From assembly GCA_018263295.1 (NCBI GenBank), contig JADFCZ010000004.1, positions 1 to 55,992 on the forward strand: a DNA stretch of 55,992 bases, written 5' to 3'. The number at the start of each line of letters is the position of its first letter. The first letter of the stretch is position 1. Below, piece after piece: positions 8,690 through 17,756 of this stretch. Source of the stretch: Conexibacter sp. Lineage in GTDB: Bacteria; Actinomycetota; Thermoleophilia; Solirubrobacterales; 70-9. The notes below the pieces were generated by a model that did no database searches, was not told the DNA's origin, and saw only the letters and a list, made by a program, of their open reading frames with translations. Position numbers and translations under genes: made by a program.

Positions 8690-9292
8690 TCAGGCGAGGA
8701 GGCGCTTCGGATCGATCCCGAGCTCCCCGGCGAGGACGCCCGCCACCAGGGCCCTGGCGGCTTCGACGTCCATCCCCGGGTCGTCGAGGAGGGCCCGGAT
8801 CCCGGTGCCGTCGAGCAGCGCCACGCCGAGGTTCGCGACCCGGTCGACGTCGGTTCCGGCCGGGAACTCGCCACTCTCGACGCCGACGAAGATCACGTCC
8901 GCCATCCAGCGCCGGTAGCGGTCGTAGAGGCGCGCGGCGACGGGCCGCAGGTCGGGCTCGCGGACCGCCCGCAGCCAGAGCTCGACCCAGAGCACCCACT
9001 CACGCTCCTGGCCTCCGGGATACGGGAGGCTGTCGCGGATCGCGGCGGCGAGGATCTCGACCGCCCCCCCGGAGCCGACCTCGGCCCCGAAGCGCTCGTC
9101 GCCGGCCTGCTCGAAGGAATGGACGAGCGCCTGCTCGAGCAGCTCCTCGCGGGTCGAGAAGTAGTGGTGGACCAGCGAGGTCGACGCCCCCGCGCGCTGC
9201 GCGACCCGGGCGATGCGAACCTCGTCGATGCCGTCCTCGGCGATCAGCTCGCAGGCGGCCTCGAGAATACGATCGGCGGTCTCGGAGCTCAT
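8690..9292 (-). CDS. TetR-family transcriptional regulator
   Basis: A 200-aa TetR repressor. The helix-turn-helix spans about residues 5-50, with ADRILEAACELIAEDG then VAQRAGASTSLVHHYFSTREELLEQAL. The C-terminal ligand domain resembles BetI/TetR_C-type domains (DVEAARALVAGVLAGEL). It is monocistronic and divergent from the cupin gene, with 36 bases between their starts. A -10-like TAGGCT (minus strand, 9302-9307) lies nine bases before its ATG. It is a candidate reader of the TTGAC-N6-GTCAA sites in this window, by proximity only. Confidence 0.9.
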   Translation of the reverse strand: MSSETADRILEAACELIAEDGIDEVRIARVAQRAGASTSLVHHYFSTREELLEQALVHSFEQAGDERFGAEVGSGGAVEILAAAIRDSLPYPGGQEREWVLWVELWLRAVREPDLRPVAARLYDRYRRWMADVIFVGVESGEFPAGTDVDRVANLGVALLDGTGIRALLDDPGMDVEAARALVAGVLAGELGIDPKRLLA

Positions 9293-9316
9293 CAGCGTCC
9301 GAGCCTAACCGCAGCC

Positions 9317-9323
9317 AAGGAGG
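9317..9323 (+). promoter_or_regulatory. ribosome binding site deciding a TTG start
   Basis: AAGGAGG, a full Shine-Dalgarno match five bases before TTG 9329. It selects this rare start over the in-frame GTG at 9341. Confidence 0.75.
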
Positions 9324-9328
9324 TCAGA

Positions 9329-9751
9329 TTGGGATACCGCGTGCTCACCGCCGGCGAGGCGTACTGGCGCCCTTCGAACCAGATGGGTGTGCAGAACACC
9401 GATCTCGCCAAGCAACTCGGGGCCGAGCACCTCGGCGCCAGGCTCTGGCGGCTCGCGCCGGGCCAGGCGTCGACCCGCCACCGCCACATCCTCACCGAGG
9501 AGCTCTACGTCCTGCTCGAGGGCTCCGGCCGGATCCGCGTCGACGGCGAGCTGCTGACGCTGGCGCCGCTCGACGCGCTGCTGGTCGACCCCGGCACGGT
9601 CCGCCAGCCGTTCAACGACACCGGCGCGGACGCTCTCTGGCTCGTGGTCGGTGCTCCGCCCGAAGCCGCGAACACCCTCGAGTTCTCGGAGGAGACGATG
9701 GCGACGCTGTACCCGGACGGCCCGAAGGCGATGCCGCCGGAGCTCGAGTAG
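9329..9751 (+). CDS. cupin-domain protein
   Basis: A single cupin of about 140 aa. Motif 1 is seen as G-x5-HRHxxxEELYVLLEG-G, and motif 2 as DALLVDPGTVRQPFN-DTG. The metal ligands H-x-H and E of motif 1 are present; the usual motif 2 His is replaced, as RQPFN stands where HxxxN is expected. The start is TTG with a perfect AAGGAGG. A longer open frame upstream is a shadow of the TetR gene. It is divergent from the TetR regulator, which may control it. The function is unknown; small cupins often act as sensors or as isomerases. Confidence 0.85.
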   Translation: MGYRVLTAGEAYWRPSNQMGVQNTDLAKQLGAEHLGARLWRLAPGQASTRHRHILTEELYVLLEGSGRIRVDGELLTLAPLDALLVDPGTVRQPFNDTGADALWLVVGAPPEAANTLEFSEETMATLYPDGPKAMPPELE

Positions 9752-9785
9752 CACGGGCCCGAGCAGCGCCGGCCCCACGGGAGAC

Positions 9786-11381
9786 TCAGCCGTCGGCGAG
9801 GACGGCGGCGGCGGCGTTGCGGCCGTTGGTCGCGATCACGCTGCCGCCCGGGTGGGTGGCGGCGCCGCAGAGGTAGAAGCCCGGGATCGGCGTTCGCGCC
9901 GCCAGCCGCTTCTCCCACATCTGATCGGGCGTCACCTGGCCCTGGAAGATGTTGCCGCCGGTGAGGCCGATCCGCGACTCGATGTCCGGCGGGCCGAGTA
10001 CCTCCCAGTCGATCAGCCGGTCCTCGATCCCGGGCGCGAACTTGTCGATCAGGTCGATGAACTGCCGGGCCACCTCCTCGCGGCGCGAGTCCCAGTCGCC
10101 GCTGGACAGCTCATAGGGCGCGTACTGGCCGAACACGGTCATCGAGTGCTTGCCTTCGGGCGCCGGGCTCGGGTCGAAGCCGGTCTGGGTGTAGACCTCG
10201 GCGAAGCCGACCGCGGGCTCGCCGGCGGCGCAGCGCTCGAAGGCGGCCTGGGCGGAGTCGATGCCGTCGGTCAGCTCGATCATCGCCCGCGCCGGCCACT
10301 CGGCGCCGTCGGCGGCGGTCCAGTTCGGCAGCGCGTCGAGCGCTGCGTTGAACTTGACGACGGGACTGCGGACGTCCCACTCCTCGAGCCGGTCGCGGTA
10401 GCCCGCGTCGGCGGCGGCGATCTCGTCGCGGCCGATCAGGTCGAGGACGCGCTTGGGGTCGGCGTTCGAGACGACCGTGCGGGCCCGGACGCGGGTTCCG
10501 TCCTCGAGCTCGACTCCCTCCCCGGGAAGGATCCGGGCGACCGGGACGCCACAGGCGAGGCTGGCGCCGGCCTCCGTGGCGGCGTCGGCGATGGCGAAGC
10601 TGACCATCCCCATCCCACCCTCGACGTAGGCCCAGTTCGAGCCCCGGCCGTCGAGGTCTCCCTGGTGGTGCATCAGCTTGACCGACGCGGTGCCGGGGTC
10701 CTTCGGGCCCGCCCAGGTGCCGATCACGCCGCCGCCGAAGAACGCGTCACGGAGTCGCTGGTCGCTGAAGTGGTCCTCCATCACCTCGGCGATCGACGCC
10801 TCGAAGACGAGGTCGATCATCTCCCGGTTGCCGCCGAGCATCTCCTCGATCTCGGCTCGGGTCGGGGTGTCGCCCTCCCACGCGTCGCGCTCGCCCTTGC
10901 GGAGCAGCTTGCGGATGTCGTCGTAGAGCTTGCCGTGCCGCCAGTAACCGTCGATGTCGGCCTTCGAGACGCCCATCGCCTCGAGGTTCGCCTGCGTCCT
11001 CGAGTCGTCGAGGAACTGGCCGAGGGAGCTGCCGTCGGCGAACGGGATCCAGAGGTTCGGGTCGGCGATCCACCAGCGCAGGCCGCGGCGATGGAGCTCG
11101 AGGTCGTCGATCACGCGCTGGTCGAGCAGGCCGAGCACGTATGCGCACGGGCTGACGACGAAGCGGTCGTCGCCGAACGGCCGCTCGAGGGTGCAGGCGC
11201 CGCCGAGCCGCTCGCGGCGCTCGAGGACGAGGACCGACTTCCCGGCCCGCGCCAGATAGGCCGCCGTCGTCAGCCCATTGTGGCCGCCGCCGACGATGAC
11301 GACGTCCCAGTCCTTGGCGGCGAGCTCGGATACGGGAGCGGGAAGCCCGACCTCGCCGAGCTTCTCGGCGATCGGGTTCAT
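9786..11381 (-). CDS. PYROXD2-like FAD oxidoreductase, tandem copy A
   Basis: A 531-aa flavoprotein of the phytoene-desaturase/PYROXD2 group. The Rossmann motif VVIVGGGHNGLTTAAYLARAG is near residue 28, followed by LERRERLGGACTLE. The C-terminal FYLCGAATHPGGSVIATNG closes the FAD site. It is closely similar throughout to the neighbouring copy at 11471-13087; both begin MNxIAxKLGEVGLPAPVSEL. A 79-base leader with a hairpin precedes both copies. It is probably the last gene of a Rieske-flavoprotein-flavoprotein operon. No carotenoid genes are nearby, so the substrate is unknown; oxidation of an amine or lipid-like compound is possible. Confidence 0.9.
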   Translation of the reverse strand: MNPIAEKLGEVGLPAPVSELAAKDWDVVIVGGGHNGLTTAAYLARAGKSVLVLERRERLGGACTLERPFGDDRFVVSPCAYVLGLLDQRVIDDLELHRRGLRWWIADPNLWIPFADGSSLGQFLDDSRTQANLEAMGVSKADIDGYWRHGKLYDDIRKLLRKGERDAWEGDTPTRAEIEEMLGGNREMIDLVFEASIAEVMEDHFSDQRLRDAFFGGGVIGTWAGPKDPGTASVKLMHHQGDLDGRGSNWAYVEGGMGMVSFAIADAATEAGASLACGVPVARILPGEGVELEDGTRVRARTVVSNADPKRVLDLIGRDEIAAADAGYRDRLEEWDVRSPVVKFNAALDALPNWTAADGAEWPARAMIELTDGIDSAQAAFERCAAGEPAVGFAEVYTQTGFDPSPAPEGKHSMTVFGQYAPYELSSGDWDSRREEVARQFIDLIDKFAPGIEDRLIDWEVLGPPDIESRIGLTGGNIFQGQVTPDQMWEKRLAARTPIPGFYLCGAATHPGGSVIATNGRNAAAAVLADG

Positions 11382-11457
11382 GGATCACCCCGGCGGAATG
11401 CTCCGCTGCGCGTCCGCTTCCGCCGGACCGTTGGGTGTTGCGTGACGGGAACCATGT
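11379..11457 (-). repeat. duplicated leader with hairpin, copy A
   Basis: A 79-base segment covering the start codon and upstream region of flavoprotein A. It matches 13085-13163 with seven mismatches by my count. It contains a perfect inverted repeat CCGGCGGAA/TTCCGCCGG (11390-11398 and 11418-11426) with a 19-base loop. The repeat ends nine bases from the start codon, next to the GGGGTG ribosome binding site. It is a product of the tandem gene duplication and possibly a retained translational control element. Confidence 0.75.
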
Positions 11458-11470
11458 AAGGCATGTTCGC

Positions 11471-13087
11471 CTATGCGCCGGGGAGCTCGCCGTCTGTGTC
11501 CGCAAGGACGGCTGCGGCGGCGTTACGGCCGTTCAGGGCGATGACGCTGCCGGCCGGGTGGGTCGCGGCGCCGCAGAGGTAGACGCCCTCGACCGGGGTC
11601 CGCGCGGTGAGCCGTCCCTCCCACATCTGATCCGGGGTCACCTCGCCCTGGAAGATGTTGCCGCCGGTCAGCCCGATCCGCGACTCGATGTCGGGCGGGC
11701 CGAGCACCTCGTAGTCGGCGAGGACGTCCTCGAAGTCGGGCGCGAAGCGACCGATCAATTCGATGAATTGGCGCGCGACGCCCTCGCGGGCCGACTCCCA
11801 GTCGCCGTCGGCGATGTCGTATGGCGCGTACTGGCCGAACACGCTCATCAGTTGCTTGCCCTCCGGCGCCGGGCTCGGGTCGTAACCGGTCTGGACGTAG
11901 ATCTCGCCGAAGCCGACCGCGGGCTCGCCCGCGGCGCAGCGCTCGAACGCCTCCTGCGCCTCGGCCATCGTCCCGCAGACGTCGACGGTCGCCCGCGCGG
12001 GCCAGTCCTCGCCGGGGGCGGCGGTCCAGTTGGGCAGCCGGTCGAGGGCGGCGTTGAACTTGACCACCGGGCTGCGGATCTTCCACCGCTCGAGCCGGTC
12101 GAGGTAGGCGGCGTCGGCGGAGCGGACCGCGTCGGCGCCGAGCAGCCCGAGCGTGACCTTCGGGTCGGCGTTCGAGATCACCGTCCGGGCGCGGATCGTC
12201 GTCCCGTCCTCGAGCTCGACCCCCTCCCCGGGCAGGATCCTGGCGACCGGGACGTCGCAGGCGAGGCTTGCGCCCGCCTCCGCGGCGGCGTCCGCGATCG
12301 CGAAGCTGATCATTCCCATCCCGCCTTCGACGTAGCCCCAGACCGGGCCCTGATCGCCCATGTCGCCCTGGTAGTGCATGAGCTTGATCGAGGCGGTCCC
12401 GGGCTCGTGGGGTCCGCCCCAGGTGCCGATGATCCCCTGCCCGTAGAGGGCCGTCTTGACCCGCTCGTCGTCGATGTAGCGGTCGAGGACCTCGGCGATC
12501 GAGTCCTCGAAGACGAGCGCGATCTTCTCCTCGTCGCCGCCGAGCATCGCCTCGATCTCCTCGCGCGTCGGCGTGTCGCCGAGCCAGGCGTCGCGCTCGC
12601 CCTTGCGCAGCAGCTTGCGGACGTCGTCGAACAGCTCCTCGTAGGCCCAGTAGCCGTCGACGTCCTTCTTCGAGAGCCCGAGGGCGTCGAGGCTCCGCTG
12701 GGTCGCGTCGTCGTCGAGGAACTGCCCGAACGAGGTGCCGTCCTCGAACGGCACCCAGAGGTTCGGGTCCGCCATCCAGTACTTGAATCCGCGCTGGTGG
12801 AGCTGGAGCTCGTCGATGACGACGTCGTCGAGCAGCCCGACGACGTAGGCGCACGGGCTGACGACGTAGCGGTCGTCGTCGAAGGGTCGCTCGAGGGTGC
12901 AGGCGCCGCCGAGCCGCTCGCGGCGCTCGAGAACGAGGACGGAGCGCCCGGCGCGGGCGAGGTAGGCGGCAGCGGTCAGGCCGTTGTGGCCGCCGCCGAC
13001 GATGACGACGTCCCAGTCCTTGGCGGCGAGCTCGGAGACGGGGGCCGGGAGGCCCACCTCGCCGAGCTTGGCTGCGATGGCATTCAT
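11471..13087 (-). CDS. PYROXD2-like FAD oxidoreductase, tandem copy B
   Basis: 538-aa paralogue of the adjacent flavoprotein, colinear over its whole length. It has the same GGGHNGLTAAAYLARAG dinucleotide motif and the C-terminal YLCGAATHPAGSVIALNG. The two copies differ by scattered substitutions rather than blocks, which indicates an old tandem duplication with both copies kept functional. It lies 100 bases after the Rieske oxygenase and before copy A, all on the minus strand, and is probably co-transcribed. Its reaction is unknown; by family it is an FAD-dependent oxidase or dehydrogenase. Confidence 0.9.
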   Translation of the reverse strand: MNAIAAKLGEVGLPAPVSELAAKDWDVVIVGGGHNGLTAAAYLARAGRSVLVLERRERLGGACTLERPFDDDRYVVSPCAYVVGLLDDVVIDELQLHQRGFKYWMADPNLWVPFEDGTSFGQFLDDDATQRSLDALGLSKKDVDGYWAYEELFDDVRKLLRKGERDAWLGDTPTREEIEAMLGGDEEKIALVFEDSIAEVLDRYIDDERVKTALYGQGIIGTWGGPHEPGTASIKLMHYQGDMGDQGPVWGYVEGGMGMISFAIADAAAEAGASLACDVPVARILPGEGVELEDGTTIRARTVISNADPKVTLGLLGADAVRSADAAYLDRLERWKIRSPVVKFNAALDRLPNWTAAPGEDWPARATVDVCGTMAEAQEAFERCAAGEPAVGFGEIYVQTGYDPSPAPEGKQLMSVFGQYAPYDIADGDWESAREGVARQFIELIGRFAPDFEDVLADYEVLGPPDIESRIGLTGGNIFQGEVTPDQMWEGRLTARTPVEGVYLCGAATHPAGSVIALNGRNAAAAVLADTDGELPGA

Positions 13088-13163
13088 CGATCACCCCGGC
13101 GGAATGCTCCGCTTCGCGCCCGCTTCCGCCGGATCGTTGGGTGTCGCTTGACGGGAACCCTGT
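13085..13163 (-). repeat. duplicated leader with hairpin, copy B
   Basis: Second copy of the 79-base leader. The 9-base arms (13096-13104 and 13124-13132) and the 19-base loop length are preserved exactly. The differences from copy A fall in the loop and flanks, not in the arms. Confidence 0.75.
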
Positions 13164-13187
13164 GCCGCATTGCCGATCTCCTTCGCC

Positions 13188-14360
13188 CTAACCGAGGGCT
13201 TCTATGTATTTCTCCGCCACCAGCGTGTCGAAGCGGTGGACGTCGCCCTCGTCGGCCGAGTAGCGGCCGGCGGTGTACCCCTTCGTCCGCACGCCGCGCT
13301 GGGTCAGCTCGCAGACGTACCAGTCCTGACGGTTGACCGTGTCCCAGAAGTCGGCGGCATCGCTGGGGTCGAAGTCGGGTCTCGCCATCGTCTCGGGCTC
13401 GAAGAACCACTCGCAGGTCACCTCGGTGCGATCGGGCGCCTTCGGCCAGAGGGTGTGGAGCATCACGTAGTCGGGATGGAGCGAGACGAGGGCGTTCGGG
13501 AACAGCGAAAAGTAGTAGACGGAGTTGACTTCACTCTCGTCGAGGCCGGCGATCGGCGGCCGCGTCGTCGCGTGGCCCTCGCCGGTTCCCATCGTGTCGG
13601 CGCCCTCGTTCAGGGTCATCGAGCCGCCACACCAGCGGCCGGAGCCGAACTGCGAGTCGCCGCTGCGATAGTCGCTGAGCGCGTTCAGCTCCGGGTGGAC
13701 GCCGGGGCAGTGCAGGCACTCGTTGTAGTTCTCGGCGATCCCCTTCCAGTTCGCCTCGACCTCGTAGACGGTGCCGCGGGCGCGCTGGAGCGAGCCGACG
13801 TGCCAGCGGTCGAGGAAGCCGAGCAGGTCGCCGACGTGGTCGGCGGGCTCGGGCGCCTCGCCACCGAGGTCGACGAGCACCAGACCGCCGACGACCGCCG
13901 AGCGGACCTCGATCAGGCCGAAGCAGCCGCGGTCGAAGTTCTCGACCTCGTCCATGTGCGGCGCGGCTACGAGGCTGCCGTCGAGGTCATAGGACCAGGC
14001 GTGGTAGGGGCACTGGATCCGCCGCCGGACCTTGCCCTCTGTCTCCTCGACGATCCGGGCGCCGCGGTGACGACAGGCGTTGAGGAAGGCGCGGACTACC
14101 CCGTCGGCACCGGTCATCGCGAAGACGCTGCTCGGGCCGATCTCGCGCATCAGCCAGTTCCCGGGCTCGGCGACCACGGAGGCATGGCCGAGGCAGATCC
14201 AGCCGGAGAAGACGTTGTCCATCTCCCACTCGAGCACGGCCGGGTCGACGAATGCCGCCGGCGGCAGCATCGAAGCCCGTTCGACCGGTTGCAGGGTCGC
14301 CCGGACGTCGGCGGGGTCGAGGTGGAGCTTGCCGTTCGTCGCGACTGCGCTCGTCGCCAT
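13188..14360 (-). CDS. Rieske aromatic-ring-hydroxylating-type oxygenase, alpha subunit
   Basis: Terminal oxygenase of 390 aa. The Rieske [2Fe-2S] ligands are in CRHRG (about residues 91-95) and CPYHAW (about 113-118). The mononuclear iron region is ENYNECLHCPGVHPEL, the arrangement seen in choline/carnitine monooxygenase-like and aromatic-acid dioxygenases. No reductase or ferredoxin gene lies next to it, so electrons must come from elsewhere, perhaps from a general reductase. It is divergent from acyl-CoA dehydrogenase 2, with a TTGAC-N6-GTCAA palindrome between. Together with the two flavoproteins downstream it may attack an N-methylated amine or a cyclic acid; this is inference. Confidence 0.92.
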   Translation of the reverse strand: MATSAVATNGKLHLDPADVRATLQPVERASMLPPAAFVDPAVLEWEMDNVFSGWICLGHASVVAEPGNWLMREIGPSSVFAMTGADGVVRAFLNACRHRGARIVEETEGKVRRRIQCPYHAWSYDLDGSLVAAPHMDEVENFDRGCFGLIEVRSAVVGGLVLVDLGGEAPEPADHVGDLLGFLDRWHVGSLQRARGTVYEVEANWKGIAENYNECLHCPGVHPELNALSDYRSGDSQFGSGRWCGGSMTLNEGADTMGTGEGHATTRPPIAGLDESEVNSVYYFSLFPNALVSLHPDYVMLHTLWPKAPDRTEVTCEWFFEPETMARPDFDPSDAADFWDTVNRQDWYVCELTQRGVRTKGYTAGRYSADEGDVHRFDTLVAEKYIEALG

Positions 14361-14402
14361 GTCCTGTCTCTTCCTCTCTGTCGCTGCCGGAAATCGTATC
14401 GG

Positions 14403-14418
14403 TTGACCTTGTAGTCAA
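14403..14418. promoter_or_regulatory. candidate TetR-type operator, copy 2
   Basis: TTGAC-CTTGTA-GTCAA between the divergent Rieske and acyl-CoA dehydrogenase operons. The 18-base string GTTGACCTTGTAGTCAAT is identical to that at copy 3. It would block both divergent promoters. Confidence 0.7.
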
Positions 14419-14485
14419 TCGATCAATCTATGTTAGGGTGCCGGTCAAGTTGGAGAGCGCCACCTACCAGACGGGAGCCCTTGGC

Positions 14486-15664
14486 ATGGACGAGATCCCC
14501 TTCGAGCTCGATGACCGCGCCAGGGACATCCAGTCCCGCGCCCGCGCGTTCACCGAGGACGTGCTGTTCCCCCTCGAAGAGGAGGCCGAGCGACGCGACG
14601 GCATCCTTCCCGACGACGTCATCGAGGACGTCAAGCGGGCGGCGACCGATGCCGGGCTCACCGGCGGATTGCACGATCCCCGTTACGGCGGCCAGGGCTG
14701 GAGCCGGATGGAGTGGGCTCTCGTCGAGGAGCAGTGGGGCCGCAGCACCAACGCGATCCACTGGCACGTCCCGAACGCCTACAACGTCTGGCATCACGCC
14801 TCCGACGCCCAGATCGATAGGTGGCTGCTCCCGGCGCTGCGCGGCGAGATCCGCGACGCCTACGCGGTGACCGAGCGCGACGCCGGCTCCGACCCGAGCC
14901 TGATCGCCACGATCGCCGAGCCCACCGCCGACGGCTACCGGATCAACGGCGAGAAGTGGTTCGTGACGACCGGCGACGTCGCCGCCGTCTACATCGTGAT
15001 GACGAACGTCATCCAGGATGGCGAGAAGCTGCCGACCCTCTTCGTCATCGACCGCGAGGCCCCGGGCGTCGAGATCATCGACGACCCCGCCTTCACCCAC
15101 TCCTATCCGGACGGGCACCCGACGATCGTCTTCCGCGACGTCGAGGTCTCCGCCGACGACGCGATCGGCGGCATCGGCGGTGGCGACGACCTCCAGCGTG
15201 CCTGGTTCCTCGAGGAGCGGCTCGGGATCGCCGCCCGCTGCGTCGGGGCGATGTGGCGGCTGCTCGACGAGACGGTCGCCTGGGCGGCGAGCCGCGAGCA
15301 GGGCGGCAGCCGGATCCTCGACTACCAGGGCGTCTCGTTCCCGCTCGCCGACTCGGCGGCCGACGCTGCCGCCGGGCGCCTGTTGACCCTGACCGTCGCC
15401 GAGATGGCCGATCGCGGCGTCGACCTCAAGGTCGTCCACGGCAAGGCCTCGATGGCGAAGCTCTTCACCAGCGAGAACGCCTGGCGCTGCGCGGACCGCT
15501 GCGTCCAGGCCTTCGGCGGGCGCGGCTACCTGCGCTCGAACGTGGCCGAGCGGTTCCTCCGCGAGCTCCGGGTCGACCGGATCTGGGAGGGCACCAGCGA
15601 GATCCAGCGCCTCGTGACGGTGCGCGGCCTCGAACGCCGCGGCGTCGAGCGCATGCTTCACTGA
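14486..15664 (+). CDS. acyl-CoA dehydrogenase
   Basis: Cytoplasmic flavoenzyme of about 392 aa introducing a double bond in an acyl-CoA. Key segments are VTERDAGSDPSL, NGEKWFVTTGD and the C-terminal GRGYLRSN...IWEGTSEIQRL, where E368 is the expected catalytic base. I chose ATG 14486; an in-frame GTG at 14438 overlaps the promoter region and is less likely. It is followed four bases later by the NDP-forming acyl-CoA synthetase, with which it forms an operon. It is divergent from the Rieske oxygenase and likely co-regulated with it through the shared palindrome. Confidence 0.93.
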   Translation: MDEIPFELDDRARDIQSRARAFTEDVLFPLEEEAERRDGILPDDVIEDVKRAATDAGLTGGLHDPRYGGQGWSRMEWALVEEQWGRSTNAIHWHVPNAYNVWHHASDAQIDRWLLPALRGEIRDAYAVTERDAGSDPSLIATIAEPTADGYRINGEKWFVTTGDVAAVYIVMTNVIQDGEKLPTLFVIDREAPGVEIIDDPAFTHSYPDGHPTIVFRDVEVSADDAIGGIGGGDDLQRAWFLEERLGIAARCVGAMWRLLDETVAWAASREQGGSRILDYQGVSFPLADSAADAAAGRLLTLTVAEMADRGVDLKVVHGKASMAKLFTSENAWRCADRCVQAFGGRGYLRSNVAERFLRELRVDRIWEGTSEIQRLVTVRGLERRGVERMLH

Positions 15665-15668
15665 GCAG

Positions 15669-17756
15669 GTGAGCATGAACACGGAGGGTCTCTCCCGCCT
15701 GCTCGCGCCGCGATCGATCGCGGTCGTCGGTGCGACCGACCGCGAGGGCGCCTACGGCGACACCCTCCTGCGCAACCTCGCCCGGCTCGGCTACGACGGC
15801 GAGCTCTGGGGCGTCAACCCGAAGCGCGAGCGGATCCGCGACGTCGAGTGCGTTCCGGCGCTTAGCGACCTCCCCCGCCCCGTCGACGCGGTCGCCGTAG
15901 CCGTCCCGGCGCCGGCCGTCCCCGATGCGATCGCCGACGCCGTCGCCCTCGGCTGCGGCGGCGCCGTCGTCGTCTCGGCCGGACTCGGCGAGGTCGAATC
16001 GGGGCGCGAACTGGAGGCCCGGCTCGTCGCGACCGCCCGCGCCGCCTCGTTCCCGGTCTGCGGGCCGAACGGCAACGGGATCGTCAACTTCCCGGCGCGG
16101 GCCGGGCTCTGGGGCGACTCCGTCCAGTCGCTGCCTACGGGGGGCGTCGCGATGATCTCCCAGAGCGGCAACGTCGCCGTCAACGCGCTCGGGTCGCGGC
16201 GCGGCATCGGCTTTCACACGATCGTCTCGACCGGGAATCAGGCCGTCTGCGACGCGAGCGACTGGCTCGGCGCGCTCTGCGCCGCCGACGGGGTCCGCTC
16301 GATCGCGATGTTCCTCGAGGAGGACGGCGACGGCGAACGGCTCGCCGCCGCGCTGGCCGACTGCGCCGATCACGGGATCGGCGTCGTCGTGCTCAAGGTC
16401 GGCTCCTCCGAGGCCGGCGCCGGAGCGGCGGCCGCCCACACCGGCTCGCTCGCCGGCGACCAGCGGGTGTTCCGGGCCCTGATCGAAGAGGCGGGCGCCT
16501 GCTGGGCCCGCGAGCCGCACGAGCTGCTCGAGATCGCGCGGGTCCTCGCCGAGCCCCGGGCTCGTCCCGACCGCACCGGCGGCGTCGCGTTCCTGACCTG
16601 CTCCGGCGGCGACTCCGGCATCGCCGCCGACGAGGCCGACCGCGTCGGGCTCCCCCTTCCCCCGCTCGCCGAGTCGACCCGGGAGCGCCTCGACGAGCTC
16701 CTCACCGAGGCCGCGACGATCGGCAACCCGCTCGACTACACGTCACAGATCTGGGCCGAGCGCGAGCGCCTCGCCGCGATCGTCGCGGCCGTCGGCGACG
16801 ACCCCGCGATCGACCAGATGGTGATCTTCCACGACACCCCCGAGGAGCTCTCGGCCGAAACGGAGCCCGGCTGGCGCGCCACCCGCGAAGGCCTCGCGGA
16901 CGGCGCCGAGCGCTCGGCGGCGGTCCCGCTCTTCGCCTCCACCCTCCCCGACCTGATCGGCGACACGATCATCCGCGAGCTGGCCGATCGCGGGGTCGCG
17001 TCGGTCGCCGGCCTCCACACCGCGGTCCGCTGCGCCGCCGAGCTTCGGCGCCCGCCCGGCGATCCGGGTCGGCTGCGCGACATCTCGGCGGCATCCGCCG
17101 CCGCCGCCCGCGGCGACGCCGGGGACTGGCTCTCGGAGGCGGAGGCCAAGGCGCTCCTCGCCGGTGCCGGCATCCCGGTCCCGGCGGGCCGCACGGCGGC
17201 GGACCCGGCGGCCGCCGCCGCGGCGGCGGCCGAGCTCGGCCTACCCGTGGCCCTGAAGCTGTCCTCGCCGGCGATCCAGCACAAGAGCGACGCCGGAGCG
17301 ATCGCCCTCGGGCTCGAGAGCGGCGACGAAGTCGCCGAGGCCGCGGCCCGGCTCCTCGGGCTGCCCCTCGCCGCGGACGCAGAGCTGCTCGTGGAGCGGA
17401 TGGCCGCGCCCGGGGTGGAGCTGCTCGTCGCCGCGCGCGCGGACGCCGTCGTCCCGGCGCTCGTCGTCGGCATCGGCGGGATCTGGACCGAGGCGCTCGA
17501 CGACGTCGCGATCATCCCGCTGCCCGCATCTCCGGACCGCGTCGAGACGGCGCTCCGGGGGCTGCGCGGGGCGGCGCTCCTCACCGGCGGGCGCGGCCGC
17601 GAGCCGGCCGATGTCGCGGCCGTGGCGTCGGCGGCCGCGGCCGCCGGCGAGCTGCTGCTGACCGAGGGCCTGTCGCTGCTCGAGCTGAACCCGGTCCTGG
17701 CCGGACCGGGCGGCTGCACCGCCGTCGACGCGGTCGCGCGGCGCGCAGCCGCCTAA
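15669..17756 (+). CDS. NDP-forming acyl-CoA synthetase (acetate-CoA ligase family)
   Basis: A 695-aa protein with the fused architecture of ADP-forming acetyl-CoA synthetase. It has a CoA-binding domain (SIAVVGATDREG, about 15-130), succinyl-CoA ligase-like domains (GAAAAHTGSLAGD with the His expected to be phosphorylated, about residue 257), and a C-terminal ATP-grasp domain (about 480-690). It interconverts acyl-CoA with acid plus NTP. The start is GTG 15669 or ATG 15675 (MNTEGL). It is in an operon with acyl-CoA dehydrogenase 2. The stop shares CTAA with the convergent aminotransferase gene. Ala/Gly-rich coding around 17190-17240 gives a local GCC-rich run. Confidence 0.9.
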   Translation: MSMNTEGLSRLLAPRSIAVVGATDREGAYGDTLLRNLARLGYDGELWGVNPKRERIRDVECVPALSDLPRPVDAVAVAVPAPAVPDAIADAVALGCGGAVVVSAGLGEVESGRELEARLVATARAASFPVCGPNGNGIVNFPARAGLWGDSVQSLPTGGVAMISQSGNVAVNALGSRRGIGFHTIVSTGNQAVCDASDWLGALCAADGVRSIAMFLEEDGDGERLAAALADCADHGIGVVVLKVGSSEAGAGAAAAHTGSLAGDQRVFRALIEEAGACWAREPHELLEIARVLAEPRARPDRTGGVAFLTCSGGDSGIAADEADRVGLPLPPLAESTRERLDELLTEAATIGNPLDYTSQIWAERERLAAIVAAVGDDPAIDQMVIFHDTPEELSAETEPGWRATREGLADGAERSAAVPLFASTLPDLIGDTIIRELADRGVASVAGLHTAVRCAAELRRPPGDPGRLRDISAASAAAARGDAGDWLSEAEAKALLAGAGIPVPAGRTAADPAAAAAAAAELGLPVALKLSSPAIQHKSDAGAIALGLESGDEVAEAAARLLGLPLAADAELLVERMAAPGVELLVAARADAVVPALVVGIGGIWTEALDDVAIIPLPASPDRVETALRGLRGAALLTGGRGREPADVAAVASAAAAAGELLLTEGLSLLELNPVLAGPGGCTAVDAVARRAAA

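Noticed and set aside
11523-13094. A 523-aa Arg-rich protein overlapping flavoprotein B
   Set aside because: Shadow of the flavoprotein gene: composition dominated by Arg/Gly/Pro and no domain.
17180-17240. GCC/GGC-rich run suggestive of a structural repeat
   Set aside because: It encodes an Ala-rich linker in the acyl-CoA synthetase; codon bias explains it.
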